Positions 19,358 through 30,750 are shown, counted from the stretch's first letter. The stretch: 37,842 nt of DNA from Mesotaenium endlicherianum (GCA_009602735.1 WELA01001425.1:16844-54685), one strand, 5' to 3'. Numbers and translations: made by a program. Notes: generated from the sequence alone by a model not told the origin.

Positions 19358-22300
19358 GCAAGTACGACGTTATCCTAGGGACGCCTTGGTTGACCAAGCA
19401 CAACCCCCAAGTTGATTGGAGGGACGGTACTATCAAGATCAAGAATGACATTACTTCAAGAATCTGTATTTTGCGCGCAATCTAGAATATCCAGACCCAA
19501 GACATCAAGAAGCCGGCACACGAGATACTATTGTTTGCCCTCCAACTCAAGAGACTTGTGAGGAAGGGACACGAGCTTCTTTTGGCCTTGATCACGCCAA
19601 AAGACATTAAGAAAGACATCGAGAGTCAAGAAGACAGCCCCCTTCCCAAGGAGATACAAGAAGTCTTAGAGGACTACAAAGAAGTATTCTCCCTGGAAGT
19701 GCCCAAGGGCCTACCCCCCAAGAGATTCGTAGACCACAAGATAGAGTTGGAGCCCGGAAGCAAGCCCATCTCTCGACCTACGTTCAAGATGTCATACACA
19801 GAGCTAGACGAAGTCAAGAAGCAAATTAAGGAGCTACTGGACTACGGCTTCATTCGTCCTAGCAAGTCGCCATTTGGAGCCCCGGTGCTATTTGTCAAGA
19901 AGAAGGACGTACTTTGAGGATGTGTGTGAACTATCGCGCCCTCAACAAGATCACCATCAAGAATCAATACCCGCTGCCGCGCATGGATGAGCTAATGGAT
20001 CGGCTGGTTGGAGCCAAGTACTTCACGAAGATTGACTTACGGAGCGGCTACCACCAGATTCGCATCGCAGAACCGGACATAGAGAAGACGGCATTCAGGA
20101 CAAGATATGGACATTTTGAGTTCATGGTCTTGCCATTTGGACTCACCAACGCGCCAGCAACTTTCATGACTATGNTAACACACCAGCAACTTTCATGACT
20201 ATGATGAACACCATATTTCAGCCCCTGCTAGACAGATTTGTGGTGGTATTCATTGACGACATTCTCATCTACAGCAAGACCCTTGAAGAGCATGGAAGAC
20301 ACGTGAGAGAAGTGCTCAAAATCCTGAAGCAAAACAAGCTGTTTGCAAAGGAGTCAAAGTGCGAGTTTGCCAAACAAGAAGTGGAGTTCCTAGGTCTCCA
20401 CGTGACTGCTGATGGCATCAAGATGGACCCCAAGAAGACCACGGTGGTGGAGGAATGGCCAACCCCCACGACCAAGAAAGAACTCCAGTCATTCTTGGAA
20501 TTTGCCAATTGGTACAGAAAAATTCATCCAAGACTTCTCGCACATAGCAGCCCCCCTGACAGATCTACTCAAGAAGGACAGGCTATACACAAGGACCGAA
20601 AAAGAGGAAGAGGCATTTCAAGAGTTAAAGCGAAGATTGACCACATCCCTGGTGCTCACTCTCCCAAGTCCAAACCCAGATTGGCCCTTCCACGTCATCA
20701 CCAATGCATCTTCCTATGCAATAGGAGCAATCCTGCTTCAAGACCAAGGCAAGGGACTGCAGCCCATCGCCTACGAGTCAAGGAAGATAAATCCAGCCGA
20801 GCAAAATTATACAACTACGGAGCGAGAGGCGTTGGCGATTGTACATGCCTTGAAGGTTTGGCGCTGCTACGTTGAAAAACGCAAGGTGCTGGTCACTACG
20901 GACCACGAGGCGTTGAAGCACCTCCAACGCAGCCGTATCTCTCACGGAGACAAGCAAGATGGAGTGAATACTTGCAACAGTACAACATCACGATTTAGTA
21001 CCAGCCCGGCAAGACAAACCCGGCTGACCCCCTCTCAAGACTGCAATTAAATGCAGTGATGACATTCCCGAGTACAGATCTGGAAGCTCGATTTTCTGCC
21101 GCCTATGATGCGGACCCTTATTTCGCAAATGGCGAGGCAGCCCTTGACCCACACAAGAAGCAAGAAGGAAACTATTGGGTGAGACAAGACACAAGATAGA
21201 GATGCGTGCCTAATAATCAAGAGCTACAACTCTTGTTACTTCGAGAAGCACACGACAACCCACTTGGAGGTCACTTTGGAATATTAAAGACCACGGGCGT
21301 GCTCGCAAGGACTTACTGCTGGCCAGGAATGTCTAAGCAAGTCAAGGAGTACTACAGGAGCTGCGACACATGCCAAAGAATCAAACCATCATCACAAAAG
21401 GCAGGAGGACTTCTTCAACCACTACCAATCCCCAAGACACAGTGGACAGACATCTTCATGGACCTCATCGTGGACTTGCAAGTGACACCACGCGGCTACA
21501 ATCCAATATTGACAGTGGTGGACAGACTTACAAAGATGGCTCATTTCATCCCAACAACGACCAAGGTTACAGCACCTTAGTTAGCAAGACTCATCTTTGA
21601 CAATATTTTTCGATTACATGGCCTGCTATCAAGAACAGGGTCTGATCGCGACCCGAGATTCACAAGCCATTTCTGGAAATATCTCTTCAAGAACTTGGGT
21701 ACATCGCTGGATATGTCCACTACCTACCACCCACAATCGGATGGACAAACAGAGCGTATGAATCGTACTCTCAAGACCTCTCTAAAGGCCAACGTGTCTA
21801 CTCTGGAGCAAGACTGGGACATGTACTTGACCCCTTTGGAGTTTGCCTACAACAACACGACGCAGACCTCTACCCAAGAGTCCCCTTTCTTCCTCAAGTA
21901 AGGCTTCCATCCGATCACGCCGCTGAGCTTTACGGCTGGCCATGATGAAGTACCTGCAGCGGCAAATTTTTTGGAGACATTAGAAGAAGCCCTTGCAGCA
22001 GCCACAAGAGCTCTACAACACGCGCAAGATGCTCAAGCAAAAATGGCAAATAGGCTAGAAGAGAAATTACATACAAAGTGGGCGACGCAGTGTTACTATC
22101 ATCCAAGAACATTTCCCTTAACAACAGGCCTGCCGGCAGCAAGTTCTCTCCCAAGTATTTGGGACCCTTCAAGATAATCCAGCAAGTCAACCCAGTTGCT
22201 TTCAAGCTAGAGCTTCCCCAGACTATGCACATCGACCCCGTGTTCCATGCTTCCCTCTTCAAGCCGTATGTGCAACCTGACAACAAGTTCCCAGGACGTG

Positions 22301-22632
22301 TGACAAGCACACCAGCCCCAACAATAGTGGATGATCATTTGGAGTACGAAGTGGAAGACATAGTGGCTTTGAGAAATTTCAGGAGACAACCAGAATACTT
22401 GATCAAGTGGAAAGGATATCCAGATTCAGAGAATAGTTGGGTGGCGGCGCACTAACTTGACAAAGTTCAGAGAAAGCTGAAACGCTTCCATGCCACCAAC
22501 CCCCATCTTGGACCAGCCCCAAGTCTCTCTACTAGAAGCCCGCAGACTTCAGGGAGGCAGCCTGCCATCATCAAGAAGCAGCAGAAGACCCCTTGGAGGC
22601 AGCCTGCAAGAACCACAAAGAGGAAAAAATGA
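19358..22632 (+). pseudogene. pol: Element B pol remnant
   Basis: Follows element A pol closely from [11 protein letters not shown] to the end of the chromodomain tail. In-frame stops are at 19483-19485, 21197-21199, 21578-21580, 21899-21901 and 22453-22455. Frameshifts lie near 19910, 20520, 20930 and 22055. The N at 20175 has duplicated flanks and is probably an assembly artefact. RT (FIDD), RNase H, integrase and chromodomain motifs are all recognisable, but no protein of useful length can be made. Confidence 0.92.
20147..20203. other. Assembly gap with duplicated 28-bp flanks
   Basis: The N at 20175 is flanked by near-identical 28-mers, 20147-20174 and 20176-20203. The 29 extra bases account exactly for the frame change across this point, so contig ends were probably placed side by side without merging. 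Confidence 0.8.
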
Positions 22633-23397
22633 CATTAGACACTTTTCTCTTCTCGCAGTTTCTGGACAGAAAACTAAAACTTCTACAGGTGATAGATCTC
22701 TGCAAAACAAATTCTGAAAATTTACCTGGATGTAATCCATGAGTAGCCGGTCATTTAGAGTCCAAGTTTGCTCAATTTGGAGCACAGGTGAGAGAGATAT
22801 GATGCTCTAAGTAGAAGGGAGTCAGGCTGCTGGCATTATTAGGGCAGAATATGCCTTCTGACATTGTGCCCTTCCTTGAATTTGGAATGCTCCGAAACTC
22901 AAAACTCTGGTAGAACATCTTACAGCGCCAATTTTGAGACTTAATTGCATAATTTGGAAAAGTTTAGGACTTATGATTTTCAGAAGTTTCTGCATAGATT
23001 TGGAGGAGTGCCTACCCTCTCAGCTCTCAACGACACTCCAGAAATTAGAATGCTCTCAAATTTGGTGACCCGGTAGAGTTCTCCGACGCAATCCGTCTGG
23101 CATTTGAATGTTTAGACTTGCAGCAGTTCTGTGGATGCTATGAATTCTTGAAGTTGTGGCAGATTATGGGCCAACTTGTACAATTTTCTTCATCATCAAG
23201 GAGTAGGCTAGCCAATAAGGTCACACCACCCACGACCTTGCCTAGTCTACCTCAAATGTGCAGCGCCTGACTTGGCGCCTTTGACTACTCCTCTTCACAT
23301 GTGTGGCATCTGACTTGAAGCTGTTGACTAGCCTGCTCCACATGTGTAAGACCTGACTTGACGCGCCGAAACCTCGCTTTTTCTGTCGAGGGGGTGA
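22633..23397 (+). other. Element B 3' non-coding region
   Basis: Homologous to 9526-10288 of element A. It includes the 3 x 43-bp array (23242-23370) and polypurine tract (23388-23397). No genes. Confidence 0.85.
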
Positions 23398-23902
23398 TGT
23401 AGTGATTCGAGTTATAGTATATTAGTTGGCATATATTTTAATGCTTTTGAATATATATTTGGAGTAGTATTGTATGGATTCAAGTGTGAATAGATACTCT
23501 AGTGACTTGGTTCATGTCCTTTGAACCTTCTAAGGCATTTTCGAAGTTAGAGGAAGGACCTAGAAGAACTCCATGTGGCAAAAGTCAAATGTGCCATTTT
23601 TAGGTCAAAAGGACATGTGTACATTATTCTAGAAAAAGGTGGCAAATTTTGGGATGTGTTGGGTGCCAACACATCAACATGCACCTTTCTAGAAATTACT
23701 CATGTAGCAAGTATATAAACATAAGCTAGAACATAGAAAGACATTCCAGAATCACTCTTGTACTTGCCAAATTCCAGAAATAAATAATTTTTCAAGAAGT
23801 CATCTCTCTTTCAAGAAGCGACCACTTGTGTTCAAAGATCCTTGTCTTGATTAAGTAAAGTATTCTATTTTACTAAGTACTTTATCTATCTGTTTCACTA
23901 CA
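23398..23902 (+). repeat. Element B 3' LTR
   Basis: 505 bp, TGTAGTG...CACTACA, clearly more diverged than the two LTRs of element A are from each other. It carries TATATAAA at 23712-23719. Confidence 0.92.
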
Positions 23903-24059
23903 GACGAGCAAAAATTCAGAGCTTTGACCTTAGCCATCCCACCCGTTTAAAATGCACATTAGTCACTTGACAGCCCCAGACAAGCTAAGCCCCACTGGCA
24001 CATTAAAGCAGCACTAAGCAGTGACAAAACATTAAATAGGCTGCTACAATCTCCTAGAC
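23903..24059. other. Spacer between elements B and C2
   Basis: 157 bp with no recognised feature, probably host DNA or another repeat. Confidence 0.5.
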
Positions 24060-24802
24060 TGAAATAAATCGACTTACCAAATAGGCGATTAACAATTAAC
24101 AAAGATCTTCATATCAGCAAGTAATCTTATGGTATTTCCGTTACATGTTAAACGGCAAAGGACAATACACTAGCAGTGAATAATACTCGTAAGTCAAATG
24201 CGAGTAAACTAGCATCAATGATGCAAATCAGTAAACTCATACATAAGCAAGGTTAGAAGACAGTGCGTATCAATGGCTTCTCGCCTTGGATTCAGAGTTC
24301 TCTCAGTAAGCTGTACAAGAGAGTTGGCCTCGTTTCCGAATGCCGAACTCGAGAGCAATGCCTAGCATATGTACATGGAATGAGTTTACTGTTCAACGGT
24401 CAGTGCGATGGCACCGCCTACCCGGGAGTTAACCACGTTGGTAGGACCTCGGTTAACCAAATCCACCGCCATCTCCCATCATCCCGAATAGCCATCCATC
24501 ATGGGGATGTCATCTGGCCATTCATCTAGCAGGTGGTACTTAGATGCATATCAAGGCAGTTCGCTGCTATCGAGCACGGAAGTCAGCTGGCTGTCAAAGA
24601 ATGTGTCAGCAAGCTGACTTACGTTGACCTCAGCCTGCTGCTTTTGGCCGAGTCATTAAACTGATAATTATGTAAAGTCCAGCAGACTGATTATTAACTA
24701 AAGTTCAGCAGACTGACTACTAACTAAAGTTCAGCAGGCTGAACTAAATTAACTATTATATTTAAATGAATATTATATCTACTAATATACTGATTCATTA
24801 CA
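24060..24802 (-). repeat. Element C2 3' LTR
   Basis: 743 bp. It is longer than the C1 and C3 LTRs, apparently owing to an extra copy of the internal motif around AGTTCAGCAGACTGA near 24690-24740. Confidence 0.9.
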
Positions 24803-24817
24803 ATCCCTCCAACTTAA
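24803..24817 (-). promoter_or_regulatory. Polypurine tract, element C2
   Basis: Minus strand TTAAGTTGGAGGGAT directly before the LTR. Confidence 0.8.
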
Positions 24818-24915
24818 CTTGTTGTCGCCTCGACAACATTAAACTGCAAAAGCTTTAAATAAAGAAACTGACCCTGACCAGCCTCCCTTACTGACTATCT
24901 TTTCAGCCTGTCACC

Positions 24916-26592
24916 TTAAGGGGTGGTTCCTGGGGCTTCAGGATCAGGGGACGGAGATCTGGACCTAGATCTGGACAGCCCTCTAGGTCTGTCAGCTGGC
25001 CTTCTAAAGAACCGTGTTTGCTCTAAAGTTGGTCCTCGAGGAGACTGAAGGATGGTAGCCTGCTCTTCAACCACTTGGGTGTTGATGCCCACATAGACAG
25101 GCATTCCAGTAGGATGCTGAAATACATTGGCTAGAGGTACATGCCCCTGAGCGGAGGGGGAGGCCAGCATACCTCTGGCCCACTCGCGTGTCCCTCTTCT
25201 GGCACCCCTGTCCTCTGGGGATTTCTGTCTGTGTCTGCTGCCCAGTACCGTCAGATCAGCTTCTTCCCCTGCTTGGGCAGGTGGGCTGGGGGAGCGAGCG
25301 CGGGGTCCAGTTGTCGCCATAACGGGGATCACATTCCACACACCTGATCGTGGTTCTTTAAGAATCGCCCCTACCTGTCTTTTGGTATCCTGAGTACCTG
25401 CTGCTGATGCTTCTCCTCTGCCCTGTTCTTGTTCCTCAGCCTCCTCATCCTCCTCCTTGGAGAGAGTAGAAGTCTCGTCCACTAAGTCGTCCTGCTCCCT
25501 AGTAGACATGGAGTAGTCTACTGACCTCCCTTTCTTAGGGCGCGCTGGAGGTTGCTTGGCCTTCAGCCTACTGATATCTATCCGGCCTGCATTCTTTGCC
25601 CATTTGACAAAGGCATGCTTTCCCTTAGAGAAGTACTCTCTTCCCCTCCTCCTATGTTCCTTGGTCTCTGCATTCATATTGCTCAGGCATCCATTCAGCC
25701 TGGGGTCCCAAGGGGCAATGTGAGGTGGTAGGATGAGATAGCCGTCTAGGCCATAGTGGAAGTCATCCGGTTGGGCTCGGTCACACTCCTGCTTCTTATT
25801 TGTGACGGTCATCCACCTCCAGTCTGTTGGCTGCTGGTAGTACTGGGGTCCGTGCTCAGCCTTCCTCAGTTTACACGGGAACCAGTGGGGAGAGAACATC
25901 TGCTGTCCTGCTTCCCTGGCCAAGTACTCCCAGCTCCTTCTCTCAACTTCATTGTAAGCTGGCAGGAGTGTGAGGTAGAATACCGTATCCTTAAAGCTAT
26001 CGGGCCGCATGCTCACCATCCGGATGAGTCTCTGATCTCCCACTATTCCCGGTATGGGGACCGGCTTGTCCTCTGAATCATCTGCGAGATACCGGGCCTG
26101 CTCTGCTGTATAGCCCACCATCTTAGCATAATCTTCGTAAAGGACCACGCCGGTGTGTGTCTCGATGTACCTGTCCAGTGCTGTAGCTCCTTCCTTCTGT
26201 AGCAGTGTTGTCTGTTCCAGCCTGTTGATCTCCTGGGCTGCCAGCAATGCTTCCTTCAGGTTATCGAAGTTTTGGCCACCCACCACAGTATACCTGTAAG
26301 TGGCCAAGCTCTTCTGTCTGTCCGCTTCAATCTTTTTTCTTTTCTCCTCTTCTGCCGCTGCCGCTTCTTCTTGCTGTTTCTTCTGTCTCTCCTCCTCAGC
26401 CTTCCTGAGGTTTTCCGCTTCCTGATCCTTCTTCCTCTGTGCCTCTTCTGCCGCCTCTTGTTGTTTGCGGACCCTTTCTTGTTCTCTCCTGGTGAGGGAC
26501 GTCGCCGCCAGCTCCTTCTGGTATTGCTCCATTGTCCTCCTGGCTTCTTCTGCCTTGCGCTTTCTGTCCTCCTTTTGTGTGGTGGGCGCCAT
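24916..26592 (-). CDS. Family C ORF3: coiled-coil / unknown domain / Arg-Ser tail protein
   Basis: An open frame of 558 codons from ATG 26592-26590, in sense between pol and the 3' LTR. I do not recognise the family. Residues ~1-95 are a highly charged Lys/Glu/Gln/Ala coiled coil. Residues ~96-370 form a folded-looking region rich in aromatics (YRYTVVGGQNFD, LYEDYAKMVGYT, RMVSMRPDSFKD, RRSWEYLAREAG, DWRWMTVTNK, GLDGYLILPPHIAPWDPR). An acidic stretch and a Pro/Ser/Arg-rich disordered tail with RSRSRSPSPD follow. There is no signal peptide and no transmembrane segment, so it is not an evident envelope protein. It ends about 100 bp before the polypurine tract. A splice-acceptor-like CAG immediately precedes the ATG, suggesting expression from a spliced RNA. 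Possible roles such as RNA binding, nucleocapsid accessory or nuclear trafficking are speculation. Confidence 0.8.
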   Translation of the reverse strand: MAPTTQKEDRKRKAEEARRTMEQYQKELAATSLTRREQERVRKQQEAAEEAQRKKDQEAENLRKAEEERQKKQQEEAAAAEEEKRKKIEADRQKSLATYRYTVVGGQNFDNLKEALLAAQEINRLEQTTLLQKEGATALDRYIETHTGVVLYEDYAKMVGYTAEQARYLADDSEDKPVPIPGIVGDQRLIRMVSMRPDSFKDTVFYLTLLPAYNEVERRSWEYLAREAGQQMFSPHWFPCKLRKAEHGPQYYQQPTDWRWMTVTNKKQECDRAQPDDFHYGLDGYLILPPHIAPWDPRLNGCLSNMNAETKEHRRRGREYFSKGKHAFVKWAKNAGRIDISRLKAKQPPARPKKGRSVDYSMSTREQDDLVDETSTLSKEEDEEAEEQEQGRGEASAAGTQDTKRQVGAILKEPRSGVWNVIPVMATTGPRARSPSPPAQAGEEADLTVLGSRHRQKSPEDRGARRGTREWARGMLASPSAQGHVPLANVFQHPTGMPVYVGINTQVVEEQATILQSPRGPTLEQTRFFRRPADRPRGLSRSRSRSPSPDPEAPGTTP

Positions 26593-26623
26593 CCTGCACA
26601 TGTAACCAGGGCACAAGTTAGTA
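26593..26623 (-). promoter_or_regulatory. Putative 3' splice site before ORF3 (C2)
   Basis: Minus strand: TACTAAC (26623-26617), then about 20 nt, then TGCAG ending at 26594, then G and the ORF3 ATG. The branch A to AG spacing is 24 nt, within the plant/fungal range. Confidence 0.5.
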
Positions 26624-26795
26624 GGATATGGACCTTTGTCATAGGGATTGCAGGAAGTATGTTAGTATTCAGTATAGTGGCTTCGTTGCTGTTTACCTTA
26701 CAGGATGATTGCTAAAAGTTGACGTAGTTGCGATGCGCTACACATGAACGTATGAGTGTGTTTTTTTGCTCTCGCTCACTAACTGTCATATATTT

Positions 26796-26810
26796 TCCCT
26801 TCCAACTTAA
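26796..26810 (-). promoter_or_regulatory. Internal polypurine-tract copy (C2)
   Basis: Minus strand TTAAGTTGGAAGGGA, one inserted base different from the element's own 3' polypurine tract, about 50 nt downstream of the pol stop. Confidence 0.55.
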
Positions 26811-26858
26811 ATGGAGACAGGACCGCCTGTCACCTGCCCGTGTCAACTGAAATGACAG

Positions 26859-29800
26859 TTATGGAGGGACTCCAGCGGCCCGAAGGTGGAACCGTGTCAA
26901 CGCCCCTTTGGCATTGGTTAAGTGGTCCTTAAACTCCCAAGTGTCCCCAGAGGCATCGTAACCCTTCCATCGAATGAGGTATTTCATGACATATTTAGAC
27001 GATCGACGGACCGAGCGAGCGTCTAAAATCTCATCGACCTCATATTCCTCAGGGTCGCCGTCCCGGACAGCGGGGACCGGTCCCGGTTGGACAGGGAACC
27101 GACCTGTGAACAGTGTATCACCTTTGATGTACGGTTCCAGGAAGGAGACATTAAAGACCGGGTGCCCCTTGTATTCAGCTGACATGTTCAGTTTGTAAGC
27201 ATTCTGACCGACACGACGGACCACCGAATATGGACCGACCCAGACAGGGCCAAGCTTTTTCTTGACCACACCAGGGAGGTACAGGTGCTGAGAATGCAGT
27301 TTGACTAAATCCCCCTTGGAAAATGTCAGTTCCCGACGGTGTTGATTAGCGTATTTTTGTTGGTTTTCTTGGGCCGTGTGCAAGTTCCGTTGGACTTCTG
27401 ACAGGGTGTCAGCAAACTCCTGAGTTAACTGGAGGGAGACCGGGTTGTCAATCCCTTCGGGGTGAGTTAAGGATTCCCCTAGTGCATCTACAGGAGACTT
27501 AGGGACTCTACCCAGGCTTAGTTCAAAAGGAGTTTTGCCCGTTGACGCGTGCACCGCACTGTTGACCGCAAACTGAATTTGAGGTAACAGGTCATCCCAA
27601 TTATCTTGTTTCTGGTTAATACATGCTCTCAGCAACTCTTGCAGGACTCGGTTAGTTCTTTCAGTCTGCCCATCAGTCTGAGGGTGGTTTGCTGTGCTGA
27701 GCAGCTGTTTGACTCCCATTAACCCCATTAAAGCTCTCCAGAACTTAGAGGTGAATTTTGAGTCTCTGTCTGAGATGATATTAGAAGGGAGCCCATGTTG
27801 GCATACTACATGGTTGTAAAACTGTCTCGCTGTTTCGAGTGCAGTCACTTTGACAGTTGTGGGGATAAAAATGACCATTTTTGTTAGTTTATCCACGACT
27901 ACCAGTATTGAATCATGCCCGTTGGCAGTTCTTGGTAGTGAGACCACCCAGTCCATGGATATAGTTTCCCAGCGTCCCGCGGGGATGGGTAGCGGTTGCA
28001 AGAGACCTCCGGGTGGTGTGTGCCGAGACTTATTTCTGAGACACTGGTCACAGGACTTGACATATTTCAAGACCTCCCGGGGTAACCCCTCCCAATGATA
28101 ATGTTTTGCCAGTTTGCCAACAGTTTTGGCCTGCCCCAAATGTCCACCCAGGAGACTGTCATGAGCTTGACTCAGTAAGAGAGACCTTATTTCCAAATTA
28201 TTAGGAATGACCAGCTTCAGCCTGCCTGAAGTGGTTTCAGTCACCCAGACCCCTCCCTTGAGCTTATACCCGAGTGCAGTAGCACGACACACACCAGTAG
28301 TGGGGCTGGGCTCAAATGTTGGGTCAGAAAGGTAGGCTTTCCTAAGTTGTTCAAGGAAGGACTTTTTCACCTTTAGTGAAGTGAGTGCACACAGGACTTT
28401 ATCTACAGCATGCTGACTAAAGTTCCTTTCTTGCAAGTCAGGTCTTCTAGAGAGTGCATCAGCAGGATTCAACTTCCCTGGTTTGTAGTCGATCTGGACT
28501 TGGAACTGCTCCAGCATCTGGCTCCAGCGGTTCTCCCTCCTCGACAGCTTGGACTTCTTCTGAAAGTGGGTCAGAGCTAGATGATCTGTAATCACCTTAA
28601 AAGCTTTACCATGTAAGTATGCTCTCCACTGTTTGAGTACATGAATGATAGCTAGCAGCTCTTTATCATGCACTGAGTAATTAATCTCCGCTGGATTAAA
28701 TTTCATAGACTCATACAACACAGGATGCCACTCCTGCCGTACCTTACCATCCTTTGTGGTTTTGTCAGCAGGCTGCAACAAAATAGCACCCATGGCAAAA
28801 TCAGAGGCATCAGTAACCACCTGCACCGGTTTGCTGGGGTCATACACGGCTAGCACTGGGGCAGAACAAAGGGCATCTTTAAGGGTCTGGAAGGCAGCCT
28901 GCTGCTCTTCCCCCCACACATACCCGATGTCTTTCTTAGTAAGGTCAGTCAGTTTACTGGCCTTTGTGGAATAATTCTCAATAAATCTCCTATAGTAGTT
29001 AGCCAACCCGAGGAAGGATCTAACTTCAGAGACAGACTGTGGTACTGGCCAGTCCCTTATGGTCTGGACTTTCTTAGGATCCACACTGATGCCCTCTTTA
29101 CTGACAACGTGGCCTAAGAATTCAATACTTTCCTTAAAGAAATCACACTTGCTCATTTTAGCATACAAGTGATTTTTCCGCAGAGTGTCCAGCACTTTCT
29201 TTAAGTGTTCAGTGTGCTGAGCTTCATCTTTAGAGAAAATTAAAATATCATCCAGGAAAACTTGCACAAACTTATCCAAATAAGGTCTGAAAATGTCATT
29301 CATAGCACCCATGAAGGTAGCAGGAGCATTAGTCAGTCCAAATGGCATCACGTTGAACTCATAGTGTCCATAACGTGTGCGGAAGGCAGTCTTGTGTTCA
29401 TCCCCCTCAGCAATTCTGATTTGATGATAACCACTCTTGAGATCTATCTTACTGAACACCTTAGCACCAGACAGGGTATCAAGCAAGTCCTCGATTCTGG
29501 GTAAAGCATACTTGTTCTTTACTGTAATTCTGTTCAGGGCTCTGTAATCCACACACATCCGCATACTGCCATCCTTTTTCTTAACAAATAGGATGGGTGC
29601 GCCGTAAGGTGATTTACTGGGAGAAATATAACCATTTTCCTCAAGCTCTGCAATCTGTGTTTTCAACTCCTCGCTCTCCACATAAGACAAGCCATACGTG
29701 CGTTGCCAGGGTGGCTGACTCCCAGGTAATAAATCAATCCTATGATCTACTTCCCTCTTAGGGGGTAGTCCTGGAGGCATATTAAATACATCCGTGTACT

Positions 29801-30668
29801 GAGCAACAATTTTTGCAGCAGTAGGGTGCTCCGGAGGGCTTACCTTTTTCTCAACCACTTCTTCAGGTTGAGGAGGTACCTCTCTTAGCAGCAGACAGAA
29901 CATTCTGTCTTCCTTCTGGTTCCAGCTTTTGACGAACTCCATTGCATTCAGCAACTTGCATCCTTCTGGAAGCCTCTTCTTTTCCTTCATTTGCCATCCA
30001 CACAGGACAAGAGGAAGAGCACTGGTGGGTGCCAAGTTAGTCTGCCCATCACTGGCTCCTCTCACTTTAACTGTACCTCTGCTCCAACACACTTCAGCTT
30101 GATGTCTATTAAGCCAGGACCTGCCTAGCACGAGATCATAGAACCCAGTGTTGAGTACCTCAAATGTAAGCGTTTCAGTTAGAACTGCAATGCCAGAACC
30201 TAACTGGACCTCAATAGGCTTGGTTATAACTCCTCCCGGGATACTTGAGGCATCTCCAAGGACTATCTTTGTATTCCCTTGGGTGACAGTAGGCAGCCTT
30301 AGCCGCTTAACTAAGTCCTTGTGGATAAAGGTATGTGACGCCCCTCCGTCAACAAATGCCCTCACCTTCCTACCTGCAATCATGCAATGCAGTAGGATAG
30401 GGGGGACTGTCCTTTCCTGACTTTCGCATTGTTCTCCTGACGTAGCAAAGAAATGTTGGACATCAGGTGGAACAAGAGCATCCAGAGTGTGCACTCTCTG
30501 GACGTCTATATTACTGATGGTCTCCTTTATCTGTTTGTCAGGCATGCATAGTATATCCAGTTCAGCAGGACCCATAATACCTGCTACGAGGGCAGCTAGT
30601 GACGACTCACTATCTCTAGCATCCTCACAGTCAGTAGACTGGATTACTGACTGTTGCTGTCTTTTAAA
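26859..30668 (-). CDS. pol: Element C2 Pol (PR-RT-RNase H-IN-chromodomain), -1 frame relative to gag
   Basis: Open from the frameshift site to the stop, 1,269 residues with no internal stops. Protease has [10 protein letters not shown], where the usual D-[ST]-G is D-G-G. RT has [30 protein letters not shown] and the active-site FLDD. RNase H has [16 protein letters not shown] and TDHLAL. Integrase has the H-H-C-C finger (CDQC) and the catalytic D, D, E residues in [17 protein letters not shown] and [10 protein letters not shown]. The chromodomain has [11 protein letters not shown] and [13 protein letters not shown]. Length and motif order are standard for chromoviruses. The copy lacks its own 5' LTR and gag start, so it would need transcription from a neighbour. 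Confidence 0.94.
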   Translation of the reverse strand, partial: FKRQQQSVIQSTDCEDARDSESSLAALVAGIMGPAELDILCMPDKQIKETISNIDVQRVHTLDALVPPDVQHFFATSGEQCESQERTVPPILLHCMIAGRKVRAFVDGGASHTFIHKDLVKRLRLPTVTQGNTKIVLGDASSIPGGVITKPIEVQLGSGIAVLTETLTFEVLNTGFYDLVLGRSWLNRHQAEVCWSRGTVKVRGASDGQTNLAPTSALPLVLCGWQMKEKKRLPEGCKLLNAMEFVKSWNQKEDRMFCLLLREVPPQPEEVVEKKVSPPEHPTAAKIVAQYTDVFNMPPGLPPKREVDHRIDLLPGSQPPWQRTYGLSYVESEELKTQIAELEENGYISPSKSPYGAPILFVKKKDGSMRMCVDYRALNRITVKNKYALPRIEDLLDTLSGAKVFSKIDLKSGYHQIRIAEGDEHKTAFRTRYGHYEFNVMPFGLTNAPATFMGAMNDIFRPYLDKFVQVFLDDILIFSKDEAQHTEHLKKVLDTLRKNHLYAKMSKCDFFKESIEFLGHVVSKEGISVDPKKVQTIRDWPVPQSVSEVRSFLGLANYYRRFIENYSTKASKLTDLTKKDIGYVWGEEQQAAFQTLKDALCSAPVLAVYDPSKPVQVVTDASDFAMGAILLQPADKTTKDGKVRQEWHPVLYESMKFNPAEINYSVHDKELLAIIHVLKQWRAYLHGKAFKVITDHLALTHFQKKSKLSRRENRWSQMLEQFQVQIDYKPGKLNPADALSRRPDLQERNFSQHAVDKVLCALTSLKVKKSFLEQLRKAYLSDPTFEPSPTTGVCRATALGYKLKGGVWVTETTSGRLKLVIPNNLEIRSLLLSQAHDSLLGGHLGQAKTVGKLAKHYHWEGLPREVLKYVKSCDQCLRNKSRHTPPGGLLQPLPIPAGRWETISMDWVVSLPRTANGHDSILVVVDKLTKMVIFIPTTVKVTALETARQFYNHVVCQHGLPSNIISDRDSKFTSKFWRALMGLMGVKQLLSTANHPQTDGQTERTNRVLQELLRACINQKQDNWDDLLPQIQFAVNSAVHASTGKTPFELSLGRVPKSPVDALGESLTHPEGIDNPVSLQLTQEFADTLSEVQRNLHTAQENQQKYANQHRRELTFSKGDLVKLHSQHLYLPGVVKKKLGPVWVGPYSVVRRVGQNAYKLNMSAEYKGHPVFNVSFLEPYIKGDTLFTGRFPVQPGPVPAVRDGDPEEYEVDEILDARSVRRSSKYVMKYLIRWKGYDASGDTWEFKDHLTNAKGALTRFHLRAAGVPP
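30628..30668 (-). promoter_or_regulatory. -1 frameshift signal, C2 gag-pol
   Basis: Minus strand: T TTA AAA (30668-30662), spacer GACAGCAA, stem CAGTCAGTA (30653-30645), loop of 8 nt, TACTGACTG (30636-30628). The pairing is perfect over 9 bp. The gag stop TAA (30646-30644) runs from the end of the 5' arm into the loop. Confidence 0.82.
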
Positions 30669-30750
30669 GGCTGGTCTTTTCTCTCGACCTTAGGCAGGTG
30701 CTTGACCGGACACTGTTCTCTGTAGTGGCCTGTCTGCTGACAATGGTATG
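30644..30750 (-). pseudogene. gag: Element C2 gag remnant (zinc knuckle to stop)
   Basis: Only the last ~35 codons survive. They include most of a zinc knuckle, HCQQTGHYREQC, which loses its first Cys at the breakpoint, then the linker into the slippery site. Upstream sequence is unrelated beyond about 30757. Confidence 0.85.

Larger units (their letters stand above)
19358..23902 (+). mobile_element. Element B: 5'-truncated, degenerate copy of family A
   Basis: Starts in the protease region (matching element A from about 6279) and runs through pol, the 3' non-coding region, polypurine tract and 3' LTR. The 5' LTR, gag and protease active site are absent. It is fused to C1 at 19357/19358. It carries many nonsense and frameshift changes. 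Confidence 0.92.
24060..30750 (-). mobile_element. Element C2: family C Ty3/gypsy copy with open pol and ORF3, lacking 5' end
   Basis: Minus strand, read from about 30750 down: gag zinc-knuckle remnant, frameshift signal, open pol, internal polypurine copy, open ORF3, polypurine tract, 3' LTR. The 5' LTR, primer-binding site and most of gag are missing; the homology ends near 30750, where the sequence gains one T and then diverges. It lies head-to-head with C3. Confidence 0.92.

Noticed and set aside
19358..23902. Element B as a nested insertion into C1
   Set aside because: A nested insertion would keep B's 5' LTR and gag and resume C1 beyond B. Neither is seen.
24916..26592. ORF3 as an envelope glycoprotein
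   Set aside because: No signal peptide, transmembrane segment or cysteine-rich ectodomain is visible. The protein is highly charged and soluble-looking.
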